Assembly: GCA_905221605.1 (NCBI GenBank)
Contig: CAJNDS010000614.1
Span: 1-39,455, forward strand
Source: Symbiodinium natans
Lineage: Eukaryota; Sar; Dinophyceae; Suessiales; Symbiodiniaceae
Length of the DNA: 39,455 nt
Reading direction: 5' to 3'
This document shows, one piece after another, positions 22,491 to 32,441 of this stretch (position 1 is its first letter; each line of letters starts with the position of its first letter). The notes below the pieces were generated by a model, which saw nothing but the letters and a program-made list of their open reading frames with translations, was not told the origin of the DNA and ran no database searches. Position numbers and translations under genes: made by a program.

Positions 22491-23640
22491 ACCACCTGTG
22501 GCTTCCCAAATTTGGCGGGTTTTTACGCCCGGGAGCTCCCTGCGGCTGTGGCGCTTTCCGCGGGATCCAAGGCGACTGTCGCCCTCGGAGGACGAAACGC
22601 CTCATGTTTTTTTCTTCGAGGTCGGGTTGAATACGTCCCGCAGCCATGCATCATGGAGACTTGCTGCGCTCGACGACCACGGGAGGGGCAGGATTGAGTC
22701 AGCAGACAGGATGAAGTGCGCCACTTTGAATCTGTTGCCGCATGTTGCCGCCTTGCGGCCCCCTGGCAATGCCAGTCAAAGCTCTTAAGTCTTCAATTAG
22801 GTTCGCTTCAAGAGTTGTTTTGGGATCCACTATACCACCCCCCACCCAAACACCAATCCCAAACCCTGAACCCTAAACCCCAATCCAAAGTTATGGCGAA
22901 CCTTTCTTTGAGATCTCATACCAAAAGTAGGTTACGGCGCTCTGAAGGTAAGGCTGTGCGTACAACTCTATGTAACCGCACCCTAGGCCCTAAACCATCA
23001 ACTGTCGGCATCCAAAAGGAAACACCAATCGCCCCTGAAACATAATTGCAGCTCTCATCAGCACCTTTTTCTGTTCGGGTTCCTGAAGCTACTGTAATCC
23101 AGCAACCCAAGTAAAACCCCAAGTCAACCACAAGCCCAAATCCCTGAACGACACATGCCCGGCTCCACCGTCGGCTGCTCGAACTGGACGAAGGCCTGGG
23201 TTCACCAAGGCTTTTGCGTCTCGGAGACCCTAGACACCTATACCCCGCCACCCACCAGTGCCGCCTTTAAAAAACGGTGGTGCTGAGCGCTTAGGGTGTT
23301 TAACTTGCTGGTTCTAGTGTGGGAATTCGCTTATATAATCCCTTAACGGGCATATATCTAGGGGGAGAAAAGGGGTTTCATGAGGTTTATAGGGCTCAGA
23401 GTTTAAGATGAACACCACAACCCAAACCAAAACCTAAAACCCTTTCCCTCGGAGCCCGATGTTTCCCCAGTAATAAACCCGTTTCCCGCTAGCCCCATGA
23501 AGCCCCCGTCAAACCCTGCCTTAACCGTTACACCGGATTCCCGAGATTTTGGGGTTTAGGTTTTGGAGGTGCTGTTGCTTTTGTTGGTGGCTTTTCAGCT
23601 CTCAGGCCTTTGGGGGTGGTGGGGTTCAGGGGGTTTGGGT
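22490..23640. repeat. Block C, copy 1
   Basis: Shared with 37190-38140. Landmarks: GACTGTCGCCCTCGGAGGACG, GCCACTTTGAA, GCCGCCTTGCGGCCCCCTGG and CACCTTTTTCTGTT. This copy has about 55 bp after CGCCTCATG that the other lacks. Frames of 80-110 codons on both strands are not maintained between copies. No gene is called. Confidence 0.8.
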
Positions 23641-23649
23641 ATACCGCGG

Positions 23650-23960
23650 GGCCTCTGCCACTCCTGCTCCCGGCAGAGAGAGGCGGCTGGCAATGGGCGC
23701 CGAACGTCCCCGACGCCTGGCATCGAAAGGAACCCTACGTTCACTCATCCCCACTTTGCACCTCCGACGTGTTGAAGCGAGGCCTGAGCATCAGAAAGCT
23801 TAAAATCTGCAAACTTGTCTCGATACGCTCGCAAACAGGTCACACAATGTGGTATACCGCCTGCAATCTTCAAACTGCAGTGGATGTGCTGTCCGTTTGC
23901 CAAATCGGCGGCGACTGCGATAGGGGAAGATGCGCCGCACTCAATAGTTCAACCAAAATA
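23650..23960. repeat. Dispersed third copy of the 2590-2900 segment
   Basis: Recognisable by CTCCTGCTCCCGGCAGAGAG, by ATCAGAAAGCTTAA, and by AACTGCAGTGGATGTGC. It is more diverged than the block A copies and lies outside the duplicated block, so this segment moves or was copied independently. Confidence 0.8.
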
Positions 23961-24045
23961 CCGCAATGCGTGTGTTTGTGGCATCTTCGCAACAGACCTG
24001 ACTGCTCGTGACAGCGTGTCTCGTTCCAGATACGTCCAACATCCA

Positions 24046-24061
24046 CCCCCCCCCCCCCCCC
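24046..24061. repeat. C16 homopolymer
   Basis: Sixteen consecutive C bases, comparable to G17 at 7646-7662 and C19 at 32076-32094. Such runs are sequencing-error prone. Confidence 0.95.
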
Positions 24062-24136
24062 TCGCAAACCCCCGCCCGCCCTGCCCTGCCCAACAAGTTG
24101 GAGGAGGCAAGGGATGAGACTCTGAACAACAGATGT

Positions 24137-24905
24137 CACGAACAAAGGGAAACCAAGAGGCATGGCGAGTTCTTAGCTAACGTTCGAATGATATCTGTCT
24201 TTATATCAGCATTATCAGGGATAAACCGGGAGGGGGCATGTACACGGCTTGTATACAGGGGTGAACTACAGTAGGGTACACCCTCCGCCAATTTTTCTGA
24301 TGCGGCGCTAGCTGTCGGCCGTCCTCCCACGGGTTGGCAGAGCTTGGGGTGTTGGTTCCAGGGATCAAGGTCTAGGTGCACGCGCACTGGGAAGTCGCGA
24401 GGAGTAGCAGAGAAGCTCACACTTCCGAGAATTGATCTGGGGGTTTTCGAAATTGGGGGGGGTGCTTTCTTGGGGTCCTTACTATCAGGGAGTCCTGCTA
24501 TTTGGGGGTCCACTACAGGGGCCCCTGGTCGAAGTGACGAGGAAAAGCTACACTCTGTGCCTGAAAAGGCCTTTCCCTGCCCCAAGCATCCAAACGCCGC
24601 AAATGCTGCAGCCACTGCCAGCACGTCATTGCGGTGAACCTTCCTAAGGAATACACCGCCGTGTGGGAAACCATGCCAGGCATTGAGTGCTGCAAGCCAT
24701 GAGGAGCACAGAGCTGGCCTTCTACCAAGAGTTGGAAATGCAAGAGGGCGGACTCGGCTCCAATACCTGTGATTCTGCTCTTTGTTTTAGGTGCTTCTTT
24801 TCTTTGTAGGGGGATGTGTGTTCTCAAACGGTTCTTCAGCCTGAGCCGAGGATTGCTGTCAGCTCGATACCAACCATGGACATGATCGCCATTGCCATAA
24901 CGTGG
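24137..24905. repeat. Repeat family shared with 30776-31600 (rearranged)
   Basis: Parts match 30776-31600 in direct orientation (24137-24167 and 24603-24670) and other parts in inverted orientation (24340-24610 matches 31430-31600; 24780-24800 matches 31365-31390; 24835-24895 matches 31005-31070). On the minus strand a frame reads VLAVAAAFAAFGCLGQGKAF and runs about 160 codons (24624-24136); the FGCLGQGKAFSGTECS part is kept in the inverted relative, but that one frameshifts soon after. It could be a degraded gene with a hydrophobic leader, or a mobile element of unknown type. Confidence 0.6.
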
Positions 24906-25215
24906 AGGGTCCCTAGCCCTCAACCCTAGACATCTGCACTTGCGAACAATGTATGGGTTTCGGGTTTAGGGTTTAGGGTTTTGGAATACCCCAAAACCCT
25001 GACCCGAAAAAACAGGCAGGCATCGTTGGGCATGTTATCCTGGGTTTAGGGTTCAGGGTTTACGGTTTAGGATTGAGGGTGTATGCTCCAAGACCGAGAC
25101 CTGAAATCCCCAAGCCTTACCCCCTGAAACCCTTACTCACAAGCACCTACTCCCTGAAACCTTCCAGTCTTAGGGGGGGGGGAAGAGTCACAATGATGGG
25201 CCCTTGTCATGCTTA
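24906..25215. other. Telomere-like spacer
   Basis: TTTAGGG-like words at about 24959-24985 and 25043-25080, a G9 run near 25174, no gene seen. Confidence 0.5.
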
Positions 25216-25292
25216 GCATTGTTCGTATTCGTAGTCTTAATAGTATTATGAGTATGATGAGTACTATTAGCATCATTAGTATCATAAGTACA
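25216..25292. repeat. Degenerate triplet-like AT-rich repeat
   Basis: Repeating words of the ATTAGT/ATGAGT/ATCATT kind, roughly three-base periodic, giving Ile/Ser/Met or Leu/Ile/Met runs in translation. Likely a decayed microsatellite. Confidence 0.7.
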
Positions 25293-25420
25293 GCCAGGTG
25301 TGCGTTGGGTGTCCAGTCGGGAACTCCCCGAGGTCCTTTTAGCATCCCGCCGTTATCTGCCGTTGAGCCATTGAAAACAGCTCGATACAGATCATAGACG
25401 CGACTCGCCCTTGCAACCAT
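25290..25420 (-). CDS. Possible short exon
   Basis: A minus-strand frame begins MVARASRVYDLYRAVFNGST, continues with a WTPNAHLA-type segment and then runs into the degenerate triplet repeat at a GTACTT that could act as a splice donor. The composition resembles coding DNA more than its surroundings. No family recognised and no second copy to test it against. Confidence 0.22.
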
Positions 25421-25639
25421 CGCGATTGGGTCAAGCGCTTGGCAGTTGGCGTTAGGGTATGGATGCTTGGGCTAGGTTTAGGGAAGTGGGGGAGCCACGC
25501 GGCTGGGGGGTGGGGTATATACTGGGGGCCACGGTGCTGCCAGCACGACGATGCGCCGAAAATCACATTGCCGGCAAGAATCTGCAATCATGGGGCCTGA
25601 TCGAAAGGGCGGGGGCTGATTCGCGTCGAAGCCCTGAAC

Positions 25640-26480
25640 CTGAAACCCTAAACCTGCATGCTGTTTAGGGTACACTCTCCCCTGAGCCCCTCGTTGCTCG
25701 TGCGAGGCCCGTCAAGCATTGGCTGCGCTCTGCGCACGCCTGGCACTGTGAATCGAATTCGAGCAACTTGTCGCGGCCACTCCGTGCCCAGAATGGCAGC
25801 GGACTCAGAAAAAGCAAAGCACTGAGACATGAACTTTACAGGCTTGTCTAAAGGTTACGCAGCAAAACAGAATGTTGGGCGGAAAGACTAACATGTCAAT
25901 TTGAACCTAGCCCACTACCGCCTCCTGAACCGCCCTAATCCAGAGTCAGCAGGTATAGGCGTCTTTGTATGAAGTCTGTTGCTAAACCCTTGAACCTTAA
26001 CCCTGAATCCTGTCATGCCAAGGAGCCAGCAACGTATCCTCTTCCCTAAATGGTAACCGGCAGTTGCTCGCAAAAAAGAAAACCTAAACCCTGAACCCTA
26101 AACCCTTTTTCCTAGCCGAAGCCCAGGGTTCAGGGTGTGGTTTTGGGCGCATGTCCAGAACACACGAGATATCTTGAAGCACGACACAACCATTGCACAA
26201 CGCAACGCTGCAAGCCCCCCAAGAAAAAAAAAGATCGCAAATCCCCACGTGCTAACAACCATAAGGAACCAATGACAGGTGCCCAACCTGGTTATCGGTG
26301 GACTGTTTTTTGCACCCTAACCTCTGAAACCTAACGCCTAAACCAAGGACTGGCGCATCCTATGACCTAGCTCATGTCTCTAGGGCTTTGGGGCACCCCG
26401 GGCCATCTGCTTCGGCTGCACAATGGCCGGTGCCAGCGCTTTGCCTGGGCTGAATTTGAATTATTAGTTGAAGTTCAAAT
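25640..26480. other. Intergenic stretch, no gene supported
   Basis: Scattered CCCTAAA-like words (25650, 25985, 26085-26105), an A9 run near 26223, otherwise nothing I can name. Frames of about 60 codons on both strands have no motif. Confidence 0.45.
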
Positions 26481-26487
26481 TAAAATT

Positions 26488-26590
26488 GATGTTGCTGTTG
26501 CTGTTGTCGCTGTTGTCGTTGTCGTCGTCAGCGTCGTCGTTGTTGTTGCTGCTGTCGCTGCTGCGCTGCTGCTGTCGCTTCTGCTGTCGC

Positions 26591-26675
<85 letters not shown>

Positions 26676-26677
26676 GG
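26488..26677. repeat. GTT/CAA triplet microsatellite
   Basis: Imperfect GTT/GCT/GTC triplets from 26488, then about 28 uninterrupted TTG triplets from 26591. On the minus strand it would encode polyglutamine inside a 126-codon frame (26908-26528), on the plus strand polyvaline or polyleucine. Nothing else supports a polyglutamine gene, so I call it a repeat only. Confidence 0.96.
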
Positions 26678-26997
26678 TGAATCAGGGGTGTCTGGCATGC
26701 TTGCCTTCCAACACCGGGGCAATGCTGAATCTAAATCAGCACTGCTCCTGCTTCTGAGGGCGGCGCGAAAACAAATCAGAAGATTCAGGACACTAATAGA
26801 CCTATACGAAACAAAAACCAGCCCAATAACGAGCTCATCCTCCACATTTTCCATCGAGCTTTCCGCCGGCCAGGTCTGCTGGTGGCCTGTGTCACGCGTG
26901 AAGTGCACCTGGCTGCGTCGTTAACTTGCTTCTGGAGTGATCGGCATTTTGCTGTTAAGCTGTAGCGTGGCTTCCTGTCTGGGAAGGGGCTTGTAGC

Positions 26998-27249
26998 ATG
27001 GCTGGGCAAGTCCTTTACGTGGGTGATGGGCTCCCTCTACTTTGCGAACAGGAGGGCGAGTCGGCTGAGGTTGCCTACGCGCGTGTTCTGGTGAATCATC
27101 GTGATCTGGCACTGCCCGAGTTCAGAAGATTTTGCATATCGCCAGCTGAAATGCAACATTGGTTTGGGGATAGGGGGGAACAATTCTTCCTAACAGAAAA
27201 AAGCATGCTAAGACGCGTCGTCTCTCAACGATGTGACCTGGGCGGATGA
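26998..27249 (+). CDS. Possible exon, unrecognised protein
   Basis: Starts with an ATG and reads MAGQVLYVGDGLPLLCEQEG, then SAEVAYARVLVNHRDLALPEFRRF before a less protein-like tail. The first 45 residues have balanced, coding-like composition. A splice donor may lie near 27125-27140. Family unknown; the overlapping minus frames look less convincing. Confidence 0.3.
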   Translation: MAGQVLYVGDGLPLLCEQEGESAEVAYARVLVNHRDLALPEFRRFCISPAEMQHWFGDRGEQFFLTEKSMLRRVVSQRCDLGG

Positions 27250-27767
27250 GGAGCAGGATGCCTCGTGGTGAAGTCCAACAAAAATGTTTCCCAAAACTCG
27301 TTACATTTTGGAAGGCCGGCGTGGCTTGCTGCCTGAAATCGAGACCACACACCTAGTTGTTGCGCGACGTCAGTTCGCAGTGAGGACCTAGATGCCTCAA
27401 CAGCTTGAACGCGCACCGCTCGCAGCGATTCAGCATTCCGGCCGAAGTTTTCCGATGTGGTTGAGAACCAGAAAAAGATTGTGATTGGGCAATTTTGTAG
27501 ATTGCAGCCGCTTGGTGACCGCGGATCAGCCATGAATAGTTTCTCCGCGAAGAGAGGCTGGTGAAGGCGTGAGGGGACGCGCATCAGTGCCGGCGAAGAT
27601 CTTGTTGAAAGCTTTGAGCTCGAAGTTCTTGTAAGAAACAAACCAGACCGCGCGGCAGCATTTTTGGGTAAACTCATGCTACCTTCCTTGCCAGACTTTG
27701 GAGATACTATTTTGGCACCAGCCTTCACAGCTGGCTCGGCTTGCTCGGGAGCTGCTTCAGCAACCAT
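27225..27767 (-). pseudogene. Coding-like remnant, frame uncertain
   Basis: One minus frame stays open for 180 codons, but the more protein-like reading is in another frame of the same strand: AVWFVSYKNFELKAFNKIFA followed by GTDARPL (about 27655-27530), ending at a stop, then a further short frame with a CERCAF motif near 27430. Switching frames between plausible pieces suggests a broken gene or unresolved introns. Confidence 0.25.
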
Positions 27768-28173
27768 GAAACTTCAGGACGGTCTGCAGGGCCTGGGCTG
27801 CAAGATCAGGGTTGAAAGTGTATTGTTGAGGATTACTATACCGAGGGCGTCACTTCGACGTGTACAATGCTTGGATGTCGTCATCAGGACGCGACTTTGC
27901 ATGCCAGGGGAGCCTAAGCACATATATAGCGCAAATGAACTGCAGATGCATGTACCGCGTTCGTCCAATGAGGGTTGCAGGTTTAGGTTACATACGTACA
28001 TCTCTTGTTTCATGACAAGTGCTGAGAGCTGCACGGCTGATCTTCTCGAGGACTTTGCCTTCAACCCGTGAACTCTTCCTGTCCCAACCCTTACGAATAG
28101 TAGCTTCTTACCCCTTGAAGAGCATGTGGGGCGCTCTGATTCTTTTTTTTTTTGTCCACATAGCCCCAAAGTA

Positions 28174-30180
28174 TCAGCGCACCGCCGTGGCCTTGCTTTT
28201 AGCCTTGCCGGCCTTCGGCGCGGCCTTGCTTGTAGCCTTGCCGGCCGCCTTCGGTGCGGCCTCGCTCTTAGCCCTTGCACGCAGCTTACTTTTGTCGAGC
28301 AGCACCTGCCGAGTCGCCTCTGGGAGCTGCGAAAGCTTGAAGAAGATGACCGGGAAGTTCTTGGCTAGATGCCATCCTTTGCCGAAGACCCAAGTTGGCA
28401 ACTGTCCTCTTGTGGGCAACACGGATGCCTGTCGGACGTAGCACGTGTTTCCGAAGGAGTCGGACCAAATCAACCACACGTCGTCCTTATCGCTCATCTG
28501 GGCGATAAGGCGCCACGTGTCCCTTTCCCAACTGGAGTTCATATCAGCGGTCGTCTTTTCTGCCACAATCGCGCCTGGCCGGTGCCGGCGCAAGTTGTCT
28601 CGTAGTTGCCTCAGAGAGAGTGGCCCTGACTCGAAAAACGACCTGGTGACATAGTTGTCTTGTTGCTTATGTGGCCGCCACTCTCGCTGCACATGTGCAA
28701 GGAACTGGGACAGGACCTGCGACTTGTCATCGTAGACCTCGTGTGACGATTCTCCACTAGATGTGAAATAGCCAGCGAGCTTCCATGGCTTCAACTCATC
28801 TATGCTGTGGAAGGTTTCTTCGCACATCTTCACAACGCCCATGTCCGCCACCCATCTTGCCTCCACTAGTTCTCGAACGGTGAGCTTCGCTCCAGTTTCA
28901 TGGTGCAGGCTCTGGTAACGGCTAGCTGTATCGAGCACATTGTACAGCCAGTCCGTGCGGACGGAGACTAGTGCGGCCGATCTTCAGGACGGTGCTGCCA
29001 GTATCGCTGACCAGCCGCCAGGCGTGGAACACCCCGATACCGTTCTCAGCATTCTGCTCCTTTGCCCATGCTAGGATCAGCTTGATTTTGTAGACCAAGA
29101 CATCAGCGTCGTCCAGGAACCCATATACGAGGCTGTGCAGATACCTCAGTCGCATCGTCAACTCATCTGTGCATCCTTTTTGACCAGTCGATCCTGAATC
29201 GGGCCAGCTTCTTCTTGTCGAGCTGGAAGTACTTCGGATTCTGTGCCTGGACGGCTAGGCGCATGTCCATTTCCACGGTCTCTGCGGCTAACAAATCCCG
29301 CGGCGGAGCCTGGGTTTCGGTGTTTTAGGGTGTTTAAGGGTGTTTTAGGGTGTTTTAGGGTGTTTTAGGGTGTTTTATAGCGACGAAGAAGGTCGTTGAA
29401 CTTCTCTAGCAGCTGCTCGTCCGTTGGGCCTGTGGCAAGGAACTGCCGGAGCGCGGTCTCTTTGGCGGGGTCCATCTGACGGAGCTTTGTCGCCTGCTCT
29501 TTGAAGGCTCGCGAAGACCTGGGCATAGTGAAGATCCATTCATAGTGCTCACGGATCTCTGGCGGAAAGGTCTGTAAGGTGCAGACCTGGCCCACGGGCC
29601 TCCTGTCTGCCCATGTATGCATGCTTCTCGGGGGCAAAAACAAAGACAACGACGAGGAGGCGGGGACGGTCGGGTCTTCTGACGGAGCTTTCGAGGGTGA
29701 TATCGATGAGGAGGCGGAGACGATCGGGTCTTCTAGCCTCTGCAGTCGATCTCTGTGCCAGCGTTTCTGCGCTGATACTGTCAACTGCTTCAGCTGCGGT
29801 GGGGTGCTTACATGTAGTTCTGGTCGTAGACCTCGCTGCTTCTTCCGTGGAGGGGTGTGAGGCTCCTGCAAACACTCATCCTGTGAGCTGAAGGGCTCCA
29901 GCAGGTGGAGGGCGGCGGAGCCTAGCTGAGCCTTCTTGTCCTGGACAGGTGCACGTTGTCCCGGGCAATCAAAAGAGTCTTCATGTTGGTCGATGTCCTG
30001 TGTAGTTAATGGCTTCAAGGGCGTTGGCGGAGCCGAGGGGCTCGGCTCCGCCGCCCTCCACCTCTCCAACAGCTCCGCCGCTGCTTCAAGGTCCTTTTGC
30101 GTCTGTGTCCCGGGACTCCGCTGCCACGACGCCACTCTCTCTTCATGGGTTTCCTTCTCCTCCTCTGGCGGGGCGGCCAT
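28174..30180 (-). CDS. Unrecognised protein with disordered N-terminus and Lys/Ala tail (interrupted)
   Basis: Starts at the ATG at 30180 (context GGCCATGG, MAAPPEEEKETHEERV) and ends at 28174. The first exon (to about 29395) encodes a Pro/Ser/Glu-rich region with a basic patch PRKKQRG, then a folded-looking stretch (EIREHYEWIFTMPRSSRAFK). After a probable intron containing decamer repeats come segments QAQNPKYFQLDKKKLARFRI, YLHSLVYGFLDDADVL and WLYNVLDTASRYQ, then a long final segment including DVWLIWSDSFGNTCYVRQ, and a tail of about 37 residues rich in Lys and Ala, like histone H1 tails. The basic patch and tail suggest nucleic-acid binding or nuclear location (inference). Two single-base frame changes interrupt it, near 29175 and 28985. 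Family not recognised. Confidence 0.55.
29322..29381. repeat. Decamer repeat GTGTTTTAGG inside a probable intron
   Basis: Five to six tandem copies of a 10-bp unit (TGTTTTAGGG), a longer variant of the telomere-like heptamer. It sits where the 28174-30180 gene needs an intron, since the frame hits a stop at once on entering it. Confidence 0.9.
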
Positions 30181-30205
30181 GGCCCTCACCGAGGCCTGTC
30201 TAGTC

Positions 30206-30380
30206 CTATAAGCCTAAGCCCTTAACCCTAAACCCTAAAAAATGTCGATGAGCATCTACTGGAAGTCTTCTAAAAATAACTAAATTCACTGCATCGCTGG
30301 AGGTTTGGGCCCGGCTTTGGGAAAGGCAAAGCGAAAGAGCCACAAAACAAAAAAATAAAACAAGGAAGAACACTAAGTCA
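30206..30380. other. Spacer upstream of the 28174-30180 gene
   Basis: Contains a CCCTAAACCCTAAA tract at 30221-30237 about 40 bp upstream of the start codon at 30180, then AT-rich DNA with an A-rich run near 30343-30362. This would be the promoter or 5' untranslated region of the minus-strand gene; I see no defined promoter motif. Confidence 0.4.
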
Positions 30381-30983
30381 CTAGTCCACACGCACATGTA
30401 CAGATGCTGATCTCTGTTGGACTTTGCCAACCGCGGAGACATCGACCTCGCGGCAAGTAAATGTTGATGATTCAAAGCAGACGTGCCTCAGCGTAGCAAA
30501 TCTGGCCAACTCTGTTTGATCTGCAGTTCGCCCAGGCACAAGAAGCAACCTGATTTCATGGCAAACTCGTGTGACTCCCTCCCACGCTGTAGCCTCTGGG
30601 GCCATGAACTCTGATGTTCTGCACACGACCATGCATGGAGCCATCTCAGTGCAGCAACAGTCAACAGAAAGAATGATCCATATATCTGACGATGAACCTC
30701 CTATTCTTCCCTCCCGCTGGGGCCCAAGCAGAATCCATTCGAACGGACAGCCCGAAGTCCGCCAGCTTGATTTACGAACAAAGGGAAACCAAGAGACATG
30801 GCGAGCGGCAGTCCTCAAGAGAGTGCTGCAGCCACTGCTGCAGGCCATTCCAGCACTCCATGCCGCTGAACCTTCCCAATGAATATACCACGTGTGGGAA
30901 TGTTCATGACTCGCGGGTCCCTCCACCCACTCATAGTGACAACAAGGGAAGTGTAGGGCGCCAGTGCGTTCCAGTAAATCCAC
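30381..30983 (-). CDS. Possible coding region, unrecognised
   Basis: A 200-codon minus frame ending at 30381. Its C-terminal third (CMVVCRTSEFMAPEATAWEG, then ARFATLRHVCFESSTFTCRE) looks protein-like. Its N-terminal third overlaps the repeat family shared with 24137-24905 and is probably not part of a gene. Two CCC/TGC-rich stretches give Cys clusters of unclear meaning. Confidence 0.28.
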   Translation of the reverse strand: MDLLERTGALHFPCCHYEWVEGPASHEHSHTWYIHWEGSAAWSAGMACSSGCSTLLRTAARHVSWFPFVRKSSWRTSGCPFEWILLGPQREGRIGGSSSDIWIILSVDCCCTEMAPCMVVCRTSEFMAPEATAWEGVTRVCHEIRLLLVPGRTADQTELARFATLRHVCFESSTFTCREVDVSAVGKVQQRSASVHVRVD

Positions 30984-31600
30984 TATTGGTGCTTAGGCTC
31001 TATGGCACTGGCGATCATGTCCATGGTCAGTATCGAGCGGACTGCAATCCTCTGCTCATGCTGCTGGACCGTGTAAGAACTAAGGGCCACGCGATAGCTG
31101 GACTTGTTCGGGCATCCATCGGAGTCTGCATCGCCTTGTCACGGGGACACGGCTAGCAAACTCCTAAGACCGTCCGAAACTTGCACATCCACTCACCGGG
31201 AACACTTGACACAGCGCGCCATAGCCCTTTCGGGGGTGGGATGGGCGGGTCAAAAGGAAGACTACCGAGGACACATATCCTCAAGTCTTGCGCCAAAACG
31301 GCACGAGGATCACCTTAACCGCCACTTCTGCTCAAGCATTGTTATATCACAACAAGTTGTTACACAAAAAGAAAAGAAGCACCTAAAACAAAGACCCATA
31401 CAGTCATCAGGATCCGACATGTGATGCCTATGGGGCGTTTGGATGCTTGGGGCAGGGCAAGGCCTTTTCAGGCACAGAGTGTAGCCTTTCCTCGTCACAT
31501 GTCTCGACCAGAGCCGGGGCACTGACTTTATTGTTATCAAAATCAATTCTCGGAAGGGCGAGCTTCTCTGCTACTTCTCACGACTTCAGTGCGCGTACAC
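30776..31600. repeat. Repeat family shared with 24137-24905 (rearranged)
   Basis: Mosaic relative of 24137-24905: the left part is direct, the right part (31005-31070 and 31365-31600) is inverted. A frame reading YGTGDHVHGQYRADCNP on the plus strand near 31010 matches YGNGDHVHGWYRADSNP on the minus strand near 24890, so the reading is partly preserved in both. Confidence 0.6.
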
Positions 31601-32263
31601 CCCCTACTCCCTAAAGCTTGAACCCTGGTACCAGCGGTGCCCTCTAACGGTTTAGGGCCGTTTAGGGCTTGGGTTTGGAGCTCCATGCAGGATTCAGGGC
31701 TCAGGATTCAGGGGTTCGGGTGAGTGACTTGGGTAGTTTTTGGAGCTCTGTAGAGCTTGGGGCTTCGGAGGTTTCGGCTTTCGCAGTTTAGAGTTTAGGA
31801 TTTAAGGTGGGGCCCTCTACACGCTGACCCTGAAGCCTTAGCCTAATTCTATGCCTTGAGCGCCTGATTCTTTTGCTCTTCGTACATGGGTTAAAAGGGA
31901 ACGTGACCCTAAGAGTACAACAGCTCAGCCTCAACATCCACCCTTCGCCATCAAGTTCAGCAGAAGCCCTTTAAAACTCGACCCCAAACCCAGAACCCTT
32001 GAACGCTACAGGCTCATGCCCTCAAGCACTAAAGCCGGCAGCATTGAAAAGCCGCAGCCTCAACCCTAGACGCATCCCCCCCCCCCCCCCCCCCTCCCAC
32101 AAGAGTTCCCAGAAATTGATGACTTAGAGTCGTAGAACATCTGGGGTAAGTCCCCCTCCCCCCCGCCCTCCGCAACTCCCCCGTAAACCCCCAAGCCTGT
32201 AAGCTCAACCGTTTGCGGAGGCTTGAGGAGCCCTAAGCCCTTAACCCTTAACCCAAGACCCTA
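31601..32263. other. Intergenic, telomere-like words, no gene seen
   Basis: Scattered TTTAGGG/CCCTAAA words, a C19 run at 32076-32094, and no frame worth calling. Confidence 0.5.
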
Positions 32264-32441
32264 CTGGGAGCTTCACGGTACATACTCACCAATTATAAGT
32301 GTACTTATAACTGTACTTATAACCATATTAGGGCACTTAAGGAGCTTATGAGTACAATTATAAGTAACAGTTATAAGTACAGGTACAAGTACAGTTATAA
32401 GTACAGGTACAATTGCTCAATAAGTACCATGAACCTCCAAG
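32264..32441. mobile_element. MITE-like element with CTTGGAGG ends, independent copy
   Basis: Ends CTGGGAGCTTCACGGTAC and GTACCATGAACCTCCAAG are imperfect inverted repeats matching the elements at 7051 and 20992. TA precedes the left end (32262-32263); the right end is followed by TCTA. The interior is packed with TTATAAGTAC and GTACAGGTAC words that form local palindromes and makes this copy about 178 bp long. Confidence 0.65.
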
